Shown piece after piece: positions 12,540 through 23,027 of a DNA stretch of 59,319 bases (positions are counted from its first letter, which is position 1; each line of letters starts with the position of its first letter). The notes beneath the pieces were generated by a model. That model was given only the letters and a program-made list of their open reading frames with translations, ran no database searches and was not told the origin of the DNA. Source of the stretch: Stenocarpella maydis (lineage: Eukaryota > Ascomycota > Sordariomycetes > Diaporthales > Diaporthaceae); NCBI GenBank assembly GCA_002270565.1, contig NQMI01000010.1:11581-70899 (forward strand), in the 5' to 3' direction. A program made the position numbers and the translations under genes.

Positions 12540-13335
12540 GGGGGGGCCGGAACAGGGGGGGGCCGAATGTGGGCCACCCACGTTATCAGTCATGGCCGAA
12601 GTTCCAGAATCGGAGAGAAAGTCACAAGTAACGAGTCCACAGGGAACGCGAAGACATTGTCCTTGACGTCTTTCAGAATTCGCTTGCGGTCATCCGGTGT
12701 TACAGTCTGCAACGGCCGAAGGACCAAGGCGCAATGCCAGTGGGACATAATCGCATCAATGAATGGCTGTGCAATCTTTACAGGGAGCAATTAGTAAATG
12801 TTTCCTCTGACATAGCACGTACGATTGAAACAATCAAAGCTCGAAGAGGTGAAAAGGCTGCGATACAAAGGAAGAGAAAAGAAAGCCCCAGGGCTACAAC
12901 CATGAAACATAATTTATAATAGAACTGATGTAAACCGAAATCTGTTGGCGGAAAACAAGCCATCCATGGGCAAGGTTGCACGGTTGGATCCGTTGAAAAG
13001 GGGTGACAGGCAAGAGACCGTTGCTCGGCACGAACAGGTAAAGTGTCCGGCGCGAAAATTCGTGGAGAAGTTGAAACCTACCCTCGTTGAGGTTCCAAAA
13101 GTTCTTGTGAACACGCCCTTTGCCCTCGTAGATCCCTCTGAAATTAGAAGTCAGCCTGGTATAACTTCATTGCCACGATAGTATGCATACTCGCCCTTTT
13201 CTACACGCGGACCGGTAAGATACAGACGTCAACTTCTGGTCCGCCCTTTTTCGTGATGGCAAAGTGCTGGCAACACAAGTGGCTGACTTGATGACCTTGG
13301 GAAGTATGAAGGCCATTCGTTCTGAGAATAACTGG
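12540..13335. other. Possible decayed continuation of the GTPase; no gene called
   Basis: This is normal-GC DNA with several overlapping frames of 60-90 codons on both strands, none with recognisable motifs. It lies directly downstream of the truncated GTPase on the minus strand, where the rest of that gene would be expected. It may hold decayed coding sequence, but nothing readable supports that. Confidence 0.3.
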
Positions 13336-13812
13336 TTAAAATTTTGAGGCATCATTCCTTGGAAGCTGTGAAATGTGAACCCAGGCGCTAGGAATTAGCA
13401 GCTTTTCAAGAAGCTCGCCGGCCGTGATGAAGGTGATCTCGGCGCGGTACGCCTCGTTGGGATCCTCGGAGTGATTGTAGCGGACCTCTGTGGGCACCGA
13501 GGTGCAGGCGTCATGCCCGCTGGTGGGCATCAGGCGGGGCTCACCGAGCAGGGCGTTGATGGCTGTGCTCTTGCCTGCTACCATGCTGCCTACTACCATG
13601 ATTACCGTCTCTGGGTGTGTCCCAGGGTCGCTATCTGCCAGTTTTACGAGTTTCTGGTGCCAGTGGCTGATATCATCCGAGATATCGGAGTGGGCAGACA
13701 AGAACTCAGACAAAGCCTTGGTGAGCGTGAAAGCAATCTCTCGATGCTTTTCTAAAGCGTCGATGTCGTCCTCCGCGGCTGCAGCCTCCAAGTACCAGAA
13801 GCTGGAGTTCAT
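13336..13812 (-). pseudogene. Truncated dynamin-superfamily / SLIP-GC-like GTPase, N-terminal part
   Basis: The 158-residue frame begins MNSSFWYLEA. It has a helical N-terminus (about residues 10-60), then a P-loop at residues 75-82 (GSMVAGKS) within VIMVVG and followed by TAINALLG. A candidate switch-I threonine lies in TSVPTEV. This matches the start of dynamin-like large GTPases, such as fungal nuclear-GTPase SLIP-GC-like proteins, which normally run to many hundreds of residues. The DxxG and TKxD motifs are missing because the frame stops at 13336, about 0.8 kb from the transposon block. I see no good intron that would rescue it. It is most likely a truncated pseudogene; a missed exon is the alternative. 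The GTPase fold is well supported, the exact family less so. Confidence 0.6.
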
Positions 13813-14903
13813 GATTTGGAAGACTTATGTGATGTAGTATGGAAGAGAAAGAAATCACGAATGCCGCTCAAACCCCCTTACTCGTCCCGCGAAAAGATAC
13901 GATATGACACTAGGGGCAGAATCCCAAGCTGATGGTGCATGCCGCGGCCAAGTGATCGGACGGGCTTACATGGCCCTAAAACACGCTTATAGCTTGATTA
14001 GAGCCATGTTCAGAGTGGCACAAAAACCCATACTGAGCGTATACTGAGCTGTTGTATGCACGTAGTGCCTACAGTTCCTGAATTGGGTCTACCTAGGCAC
14101 GTTGAATCAGTGTATCGCAAGGCAGAACAAAGAGAAGAAGCCGCAGAACATGTAAATGCTTATCCAACTGTTGTGCTGGACGGCAAATGCCGCAGACCAT
14201 GAATAGTTCCCTGCGATTCAAATCTTTGTCTGAAATACACCGCCAAGTGAAGCACGTGTGGAAGGACCAATTGGTCGTGTATCACACGGTCGCTCTTTGT
14301 TCCCGCAAAAGGGGCCGGCTTGTTTGCATAGAATCGGGTTTCACCGCCCGAGCTTGCTTCATTCATGGTGTATTGTCATAACCTTTCATCATGAGCCTTT
14401 CCCGGTGACAACGAGCCATTAGTCTGGTGTGTCTTGATCGAAACCTGATGTTGATGAAAAGGGCCAGGAGGAACCGGTCTGACCAAGCAATCATGACTAA
14501 TACTCCATAGGCATCGATGCAAAAAAGCCGAGTCTATTTGCATATGTCAAGCATTATTGACAGGAGATGAAGGCAGGAAACTTTGAAGAGTCAGAACCCG
14601 GTATCTACTTGCCTCGCCGGTCCATGCTGGGACTATATACCTAGGTCAATACCCAGGGCTCACACAGCGAGGGCGCACAGCGTAATTAAAGCAAGCAAGG
14701 GGTCCGCAAGCGAAGCGCGTGCATAGTCGTACAGATCCGCCACTGTCTGCCTCAATTTCATTCAGTCCTTGCGGCTCTCCACCCCGTGTAGTTTCTCCCC
14801 TGAGCCTCGGTATCATGAGTTTTCCGGTTCATTGCTCGTCAGTATATCCTGTACAGAAGAAAATGAAATGTCGTTGTGTTCGTCAGGAAGCGAGTGGACG
14901 TCA
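13813..14903. other. Intergenic region
   Basis: This normal-GC DNA lies between the start of the GTPase fragment and the 3' end of cdc2. Only short overlapping frames (about 60-70 codons) occur. It probably includes the GTPase promoter and the cdc2 3' UTR. No RNA gene was recognised. Confidence 0.5.
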
Positions 14904-15993
14904 TCAGTAGCCGTACTCTGACTTCGTGGGAGTGGCAAAGTCTTCGAAATATGGGTGGTTGCAGGCAGCCTTGGCAGAGATGCGACCTGCTGGGTCATAG
15001 ACAAGCATCATCTCGAGCAAGTCCAGGCCATGGCTGCCGAGGTTTTGGCAGAGAGGCTGGGAGAAGTCACGGTTCCACTTGGGGAAGGATGACTTGAAGT
15101 CAGGGTAGCTGGTCACGCCAGGCCACACATCCTCTGTCGGCGTGCCAAGAACTCTGTAGATGCCAGTCAGTAAACAAGGGGGAGGCCTAAAAGCTCGGGG
15201 ACAATCACCTGAAGATCTTGAAGATCTCGTCGATTTCGGAGTCGCCCGGGAACAGCGCCTTGCGAGTGCACATCTCGGCAAAGATGCAACCGACGGACCA
15301 CATGTCCACGCCTGTGGAGTACTGTCGGCCTCCCAAAAGGATCTCTGGAGCGCGGTACCACAACGTAACGACTTCGTGAGTGTATGTCCTCAGAGGGACC
15401 CCAAAGGCCCTAGCCAGACCGAAATCCGCCAGCTTCAGGTTGCCCTCGCGGTCAATCAGCAGATTCTGGGGCTTCAGGTCGCGGTGCAGCACGCGGTGCG
15501 AATGACAGAACCTTATGCCGTCACACAGCTGCTTCATGAACTTCTTAATGATGGCCGATCCCAGACCCAACTGGGCGAGCTCGCCGCTTGTGCCCTCGGG
15601 GAGAGCCCTGCCCCTCCCGCCGTCGGCCACCGGAAGCGCCTCCATATACTTCTTGAGGTCGAGATCCAGGAACTCGAAGACGAGATAGAGCTTGTGGCTG
15701 TCGGCGTGTACGATGTTGAACAGGCGGACAATGTTGGGATCACGCATCTCCTTGAGCAGGGAGATTTCACGGATGGCTGTGGAAGGAACACCCTCATCTT
15801 CGGCTTCGAGTCTGATTTTCTTCAATGCGACGATTCGGTTGTCATGGAGGAGGTCTCGAGCCTTGTAAACCACACCATACGTTCCTGGGGAAACAAGCGG
15901 CGGTCAGTCTTTGGCCAAGGGTACCGAGACAGGGGGGGAGGGCTCATGTCATTTACCCTCCCCGATCTTCTCCAACTTTTGGTAGTTCTCCAT
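14904..15993 (-). CDS. cdc2: Cyclin-dependent kinase 1 (Cdc2/Cdc28/NimX homologue)
   Basis: Three exons, 15993-15957, 15884-15209 and 15153-14904, give a 320-residue kinase starting [13 protein letters not shown]. Introns are 72 bp (15885-15956, GT-AG) and 55 bp (15154-15208, GT-AG). Visible landmarks are the inhibitory sites T14/Y15 in GEGTYG, split by intron 1; catalytic K34; the PSTAIRE helix at 46-52; HRDLKPQN with D148; DFG at 166-168; and T-loop T181 in [14 protein letters not shown]. With cyclins this kinase drives G1/S and G2/M progression in the nucleus and cytoplasm. All catalytic and regulatory residues are intact and the length is normal for the family. The insert [10 protein letters not shown] near residue 101 is typical of filamentous fungi. 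Start choice follows the conserved MENYxKxEKIGEG N-terminus. A PCL-type cyclin gene lies 7 kb away. Confidence 0.96.
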
Positions 15994-17289
15994 GTTGCTT
16001 CCTTGATTCCTGTTGCAGATGATCAGTCTTGTATGCTCGGGGTCACCGCAGAAAGGACAAGTACATGGTGGGCAGTCGAGGCACGCCGAACGCGCGAGTA
16101 GTCTGAATTGGCGGAGACAGGCCGATTGGCAGACGGGTTTCACTGCTCGATCTTCCTTGTCCACTTGGGCGAGTGTCTCGTACGCTCAAAACAGGCCGGC
16201 TCTCGCAGATCGTGGCAGTCAAATACAGAATACAGCGCACTGAGTCGGGCCGTTCCAAAGTGGTATCGCCGCTGATGGGTTGGGCCGACACCCTCGGTGG
16301 TTGGGCCTACTTATGTGCGTGCCGCTATCTTCGAATGCCAGATTGGGGCAGGCAGAGTGTCCGACGCTGCATGCAGGTCTTTCTGGCAGACGATGCGAGG
16401 GATGACTGCTGAATCGGGGCCAAGGAAAAAGCGCTGGCTTTGTGTACCTTTGAGATCTGTCTGGTCGAGGGTCGAGGGTCGATGGGGCGTGAAGGCGTGC
16501 AGCTGAAGCTCCCTTTCCGGGGAGACGGCTCTGTGCAAGTACGCTGTTCAAATGCCAATCGAGGGGACGATTGACGGTGCAAACGGGCGTTCAAGACACG
16601 AGGGGCCAAACTGTGGAGCGGTGGTTGCTGCTGCAACAATGGGGAGACCGTTCTGCAGTTGAGGCAGAAGGCGTTGAGGGGTCGAATTGCGAGGGCCTGG
16701 CGGTGGGATGGAATGTTTGGGCTGGGGACGCGGTTCGACGTTTACTTTGGCTGGCAGACGCGTCTCCGATTATTAGGGGGTGGTCGACTTGTTTGGGGCT
16801 GGCTGCAAGGTTTCTAGGGTGATGAAATGGTGGGGGTTTTTGGGTGCTCAGTGCCTAGCGCTTAGCGCTTAGCGCTCAGGGGTACTCGATAAAGTCGAGC
16901 GATAGCACGGGGGGCGGGCCTGTTAAAGAACCCTAACCCAGCCAAGGCTCATTGTATGACACATCTGACCCCTTCCTCGTCCACACATTCTAATGCACGA
17001 CGTGATCAAGATCCATCACCTCAGCAGCAACGCAGACAGGAGCCCGTTTCCACAACAATTTTAACCTTCTATACCCATGGCTTAGACTTGTTTCGAGGAT
17101 TGATTTTTTAAACTCTATGGTCTCGGAAGCTCAACCACATCCAGGGTCTTTTTAGCTCGTATAATCAGGACAAAGTGGCGTGACAAGTTCTTAACCATCC
17201 AACAACGGCCATCATCATCAAGAACTGGCAGTAGGAACGGAAACTTGGCCGACCTTCAGTCCATCCGAAGCTTTGAAGAAACGGATGGA
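15994..17289. promoter_or_regulatory. Divergent promoter region between cdc2 and the AlkB gene
   Basis: This 1.3-kb spacer separates the divergently transcribed cdc2 (-) and AlkB-type gene (+), so it carries both promoters. It holds the palindrome AGACGCGTCT at 16756-16765, whose core ACGCGT is the MCB site bound by MBF in yeasts. It also holds three AGCGCT palindromes at 7-bp spacing (about 16857-16876). Antisense-type frames in this stretch are not convincing genes. Function of these sites is inferred from sequence only. Confidence 0.45.
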
Positions 17290-18440
17290 ATGATGGCAGT
17301 GGATCTCACCACCTTGGATGCCCACGAGCAGCCCTCGGATCATCTGAGAAAGATATGGAAGGGCTACTCCAAAGCAGACTGGGCTTCAAGAGAAATCGAC
17401 GACCTGTCCGTGCCGGAGAAGCTTGCTGAGTTCCAGCAATCAGGTAGTATACCTGCGGAGCAGATTCGCAAGGCTCTTGCCCACCTTGCTGAGGATGACC
17501 CGTCAATCGTGGAGGTGGGGGAAGACGCCGCCGTCTACCATCATCCTCTGATTCCAGGCGAGCATGATTGCCCCATATGGTCGCTGTTGGCATACTTGCT
17601 GATTCGGACCCAGGCCTTCTTATTGTACCATCCCTGTTACCGCCTACCATCCAGAAGACTCTATTGTCTCGTCTTATTCACCGGGATCTGAGCAGACCTC
17701 ACCACCAGACTAACATGCACCTGCACTACGATCTCCCCTACCCCGAAAAGGATCCTATCACCGATGAGCCGCAGTCATTTTTCACCTACTCGCCTGAATC
17801 GGAAACCAGCTTCATTCCCAAGGACCCCTCAGTTCACAAGACTCTCTCCGTGAAGCAGGTGATGGAACGGCGCCTGCATTGGGTTACTCTGGGCGGGCAG
17901 TATGACTGGACAAACCGAGTCTACCCTGGTGAAGAGCCGCCGACATTTCCTCAAGACGTGGCCGGCCTTTTGGAAACCCTGTTCCCAGAGACCAAAGCTC
18001 AAGCGGCTATTGTCAATTTCTATACCCCAGGCGACACAATGATGATGCACCGTGATGTGTCTGAGGAGACGGACAAGGGCCTTGTAAGCCTCAGCATGGG
18101 TTGTGATGCTTTATTTAGTAGGTCATGTCACCCCGGAAGGACTGACTGCCTTAGCTAACCAGATCTAGTGATTGCACCCAATGACGCAGGTAAGATGTCC
18201 GATGCAGACAGGCCTGCGGCAGGAGAGAAGGAGTACTTACTGTTGCGCATTCGATCTGGAGACGCCATCTATATGACACAAGAGGCACGTTTCGCCTGGC
18301 ACGGAGTGCCTAAGGTCGTCAAAGGAACCTGCCCTGAATACCTGGCAGATTGGCCTGCGGAGGATGGCAAGTATGATGAGTGGAAAGGATGGATGTCAAA
18401 CAAGAGGATCAACCTGAACGTAAGGCAGATGAGAGATTGA
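17290..18440 (+). CDS. AlkB-like Fe(II)/2-oxoglutarate dioxygenase (ABH1 type)
   Basis: Exons 17290-17557, 17614-18117 and 18169-18440 give 347 residues starting MMAVDLTTLD. The jelly-roll core carries the iron ligands H235 and D237 in MMMHRD and H302 in FAWHG. The 2-oxoglutarate-binding arginines are in RINLNVRQ (R337, R343). AlkB-family enzymes oxidatively remove alkyl groups from nucleic acid bases; ABH1-type members act on DNA or tRNA, and substrate cannot be decided here. Intron 1 (56 bp) appears to be a GC-AG intron with donor GCGAGC and a CTGAT branch; it is the only choice that joins HPLIPG to LLIVPSLLPP in frame. Intron 2 is GT-AG (51 bp). The frame extends upstream of the chosen ATG without another ATG, so an additional 5' exon is possible; ATG 17293 is the alternative start. 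Confidence 0.88.
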
Positions 18441-21400
18441 TGCAGCCTCATCTGCCATCCGCTTATCGCATCGAGACTACTCGCCGCGCTGGCGGTGGGA
18501 CCTGCGACGGTCGCGGCTGACAAGGTCACCAAACCGAGATTCCGGCTTTTCCAAGGCTCAGCTTTCTTGCCCCAGCCCGTGTCCCTCGGAAGCCGACACG
18601 AGAGCCTCGCCAAGACCACGGGACCTTCGGACAGAGAATGACGCGGCATCTGACATGTGCCCACACATATCCCACCGAGCTCTGGTGAGGAACTGCGTCG
18701 TAACTTGGAGCACGATGCGCCGCATACGACATCCTGTGATCCGCCCTCATGCGCGCTGTGCCCACAGAAAGCCCAGCCACGAAACCGAGATCCACGCTCG
18801 TCTAAGTGGGGTGACACCACGAGATCCACGTGGGATCCATTTGCCAACGATGCGATGCCACGATAATGTCAACCAATTGCCCGATTAGCTTTTCCTGAGC
18901 AAAAACCTCGTATCGCATACTTGCGCATGCCTTGCGAGAAGGGGACGCCTCCCACTATCTACTTGTCAGCTTTTTGTCAACGGATATAGAAAGGCCAGGG
19001 TGGTGGAGTCTATCGTGACATTTTAAGACTGCGCCTCCTTCGAACGGACTTTTGTCCCTCTGGGCTCATGACACCGGCAAGTTCGGCTATCAGTGGCGAT
19101 CGCAACTTTAAATGCCAACATCGTACTCATTGAGATGTGGATAATTCCGCCTTCAGCGAATCTCTTCCCTAAAACCTGTCGCCGCCATGCTGGTCTGATA
19201 GAAATCGGAGTCTGAAGTCTGGTTGATTGGCGGTCAAGTACTGCGCCACACTAGCCCGAGCTGCGCCACAACATGAGGCAGCCAAACGAGGACTTGAATT
19301 GGTCGTCAGCAAAATCGCAAACCCGGTTCCGTACCCCGTACAGAAGGGTGACAAGAGTCTGGCCACCTGCATCGGACTAGATTTCGAACGCGACGCGCGG
19401 CAGGCATCTCCGCAAAGCAAGCACACCAATAAAACTGTGCATTTACAATTGCCGGTTGGTATGCCCGATCTGACCCTCCATCAGACGAGCCCCCTGGGAC
19501 TTCCGTTTGGCCCTTTGGCCGTTCCCGGCCGTGGCTGAGCTTGCATATTGCTCAAATAGGCCCCCAAAATACCCACCGCCGTCAGCTCGTCATGGATTGA
19601 TCCGCCCATTGATTGTGGATAATCTGATCTGTTTCCGAGGCCGACCGCATATTCGATACTGTGTCGAGAGATCATCACTGCGGCATGCAAGATGAACGGA
19701 TCTCATCCCGCGGCGCGAGGCGTTGGACTAAAGCAGCTAGTGTGTACCGCTGCATTCGCTGGGATTATGGCTTCCTGTTGAAGACGACCTGGTCCAAAGC
19801 GGCAAGGCAGGACGATTGAACAGGTTCTGACATGGGCATGGCCATGGTCGCATCACTGCGCCTGGCGAATGCACCCCAGGCAAGACTGATCTGTCACTTC
19901 AGTTGTGCGATCCACGTAAGAGACAAGCCCATTCACAAGACGGCCTGGTGGGCCAGCGATCGCTTTGCTCAACGCCGCACGCTATCGAAATCTTACCTAT
20001 GCCGAGTTATCCACTCGCCATGAAGGTGGATTGCATGCGGCCGGCAGGAGGGCCAGTGTTCCTGACAGGCACAAATGTCGACGACCTTTTGCGCTGCGCT
20101 CACCCCAGAATGGATCGCCTGTGCCGCAGCCGTGCGCCGGGAAATGCTGTCTGGGGAATTCAATAGGAGATCATTGAATCTGACACGTCCCCTTCCATCA
20201 AGGGATTGATTACTTGGGCCGCTACTGTGCCTCATTGCCAAAGAACTTCTGACAGGTACAATACATAGCCGTCTGCTGTCTGCGCGCCGCCGCGCAAGGC
20301 AGGTAGAGAGATTGGCTCATAAACGAGCATTGATCAGCGGCGGGGCTGAGCAGAGCACAAATACATGTCCGCCTACAATATCCAGACAGGCCCACGCACG
20401 ACCAGTACCGGCGAAGTGAGAAACCCACGCATCAGTTGCCGACGCGGACTCAGGTGTCAGCTCGCCAGACGACGACGGCATGGGATGAGCGTGGATTGTT
20501 GGAGGAGGGACAAGATCGCATTTGGCGCGCGCACCCATGATCCTGCCGGCTGAGTATGCCTGCTACGCGGCCGAATGCGGAAAGTGGAGGGATCCGGGGC
20601 CCACGCCGCGACAAGGCTAACACGACGCGCAGCCAAGTCAGGTTCGAACCAGAGTCCCGGGAGGCCGGCGCCAGCGGCGGCTTCGCAGGTCGAAGTCTCT
20701 GTCTGTCACAAGGCTGTCTGCCTCCCGAAGGCGTGGGCTGCCCGTGCCGACGGTGTCATAGCCACTGGACGGAAGCCTACCGTCTGGCCAGAACACCCGG
20801 GAGACACGTCTGACCTCCCGCCCCTCGTGCACTAGTACAAAAGACCAAGCCTCTTCCGGGGCTACTCGACCCCTGGGTCCTTCTGTCACGAGGCAGCTGC
20901 CCCTACTATGTCTTCCTTTGTCCGGCGCGCGCATCCTGTGGGCTAACGCATAGGAACATTGTGATCCGGGCTGTTGGAAGCGCCCTCTCATCCATCGCGC
21001 GACCGCCCCTTGCTCCGTCATGTTGGAACCGAGGCACGTTGGTAGGCAAAGATGGAGCGCAGGCAGGGCTGCCTTGAGAAAAGGCCGGGCTGCCAGCAGC
21101 GCCCTTTCTTTCTCGGCCCGGCATTTGACCTTTGGACGATGCCGATGCTGCCTGCCTGCCTGCCTGCCTATCTACACTACCCGGCTGTCTGTCTGCGTGT
21201 GGGGGAGGAGGGTTTTTTTGGGGGGCCCTGCCAAGCCCCGGCGGTATGGGACTGGCGCTGCTGCAGGTCATCGGGTACTGGCGATCAGGAGGGTCATGCC
21301 ATCCATGTAGTTAAATCGAGCTAGGAGGTCACGCTCCTCTAGGTGTGGCGCTGCCTTGGTCTGCCTACCTAGCGTGCGTTGGGGCGTAATGGACGTACGG

Positions 21401-23027
21401 TCATTCATCGTCTTTCAACTCGCTGACCGCCAGACCTGAACAGCACACCGGCGGCGAGTCGCGTGGTGCGATGCGGTGCGGTGCGATGTCGCGGGAACAG
21501 TGACAACACTGGGTGTGCCCACGGGGAGACACGGTCAGGCCTTTGTTCCCCCTTTGTTCCCAGAACACGCGATGCTCGCCTCGAAATCTGGACTTCCGTT
21601 CAGGACCCAGGTCCGCTGACTGCCGTCATGTGGTATAAGTGTGCAGTGCTGGTGGTGCCGTAGATACCCCGTCCGGACAAACCCAACACGGTTACCGGGT
21701 GCCGGGCCCGGGAGAATAATAGGTAATGTGGGTACGGGCCAGGCGGGTCCGATCGTTGTGTGGGCGGCCGACCGACGCCGCCCTATCGCATTTGCTGCAG
21801 CACGAATCGTATGTTGTTTTTTTGATTCCCTTTTTCCCCCTCCCTTTCTGTCCGTCGTATCATTATCATCATTGGATATCCGGCAGTCAGTATGAGATCC
21901 GCGGAATGAAGCGCATGACTATCAAGTCGACTCGACTTGCACATGCCGGATCCAACTCTGATGTGCTGTACTATATGGTATTGATTCTGTACTATGTATG
22001 ATATTGATTTCTGTGTGCTGTTCTCCCCGTGCCCCCCGGATCCAAGCACCAACCTGGCAGATAGGCAGGGTCCCGTTGCTTTTGCTCTGCTTGCTTGCCT
22101 CTCCCGCCCTCAGCCAGCCCCAGCCCTGCGCCTAGCCAGCCCCCGGCCCACTTGATCGACAGCCCTGCCACACATAGGCATCGCGACCCGATATCGCGAC
22201 CGCTTCTTTTTGGCGGGGGTTGTTGTTATTGCTGCTGTGTGACTTCCATGCTAGGAACGCGGGGAAAACAAACACTAGGCCGGTGGCTGGGCGCGGGCTG
22301 GCTGTACTGCCTGACAGCCGAAATACTTTGAAATATTATGTCATTATTTGGCTGTCATGTAACGGTGTGACAAGGCGGTCAGTTAGACTGGCTGACTGGT
22401 TCCCCGTCACCCAGTCATGTCCATGTCAACAAGCACCCAAGGTGGCAATAGAGTTAGTTACCTGTACGTACAAGTCACACAATACCGGGGGGCAAGCATT
22501 TGCTGGGAGTGCCAATGGTTTTTCCAGCCAGACCAGTCGCGGTCTGGCTGTTGTGTTCTCATATTCATGAATTCTGCCTGAGGTCATCATGTTGGACACA
22601 AAAGAATTATGCAAATGGTATCACAACTGTTGGCGGATCCAATCATCGCATGTCTCTTCCTCGTTCCATCCTTGCCCGAACCATGCCCTCCCGGTGTTCC
22701 ATGCACACCAGTTGAAAAACAAAAACATCCTCTGATTCCCACACCTTTTTTGCCCCGACTCCGTGTCGGTCAAACACCACTGGTCTGTCCAGCAGTGATA
22801 TTATTAGGGAAAAAAGTTAGTCGTCGGTCATACCGTGACCCAAGAGTCCCCTCGTCAACGCCGCGCGGAACCACAAAAAAAAAAACAAGGTAAAGCAAAA
22901 GCGTAACCCTTCCAACCGTGAACACCTATGTATGCTTTGTGTGTGCGTGCGTGCCGTCTATTCGTGTCTCGCTGGGGACAAATAAAAAAGGGAAAGCAAG
23001 GTATTCGGCGCTTTTGATTGTTGAGAA
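18441..23027. other. 4.6-kb intergenic region without recognisable genes
   Basis: GC-rich DNA between the 3' end of the AlkB gene and the 3' end of the cyclin gene. Many overlapping frames of 60-130 codons exist, with no motifs and no coherent exon chains. Low-complexity stretches include a TGCC run near 21148-21170 and G/C-biased repeats near 21460-21490. A box-B-like GGTTCGAACC at 20642-20651 has no tRNA around it. I call nothing here. Confidence 0.5.

Noticed and set aside
15160..16101. 313-codon plus frame antisense to cdc2
   Set aside because: It crosses cdc2 introns and exons and has no family features; the cdc2 model explains the sequence.
20630..20670. Possible tRNA B box GGTTCGAACC
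   Set aside because: No A box, no acceptor stem and no cloverleaf could be drawn around it.
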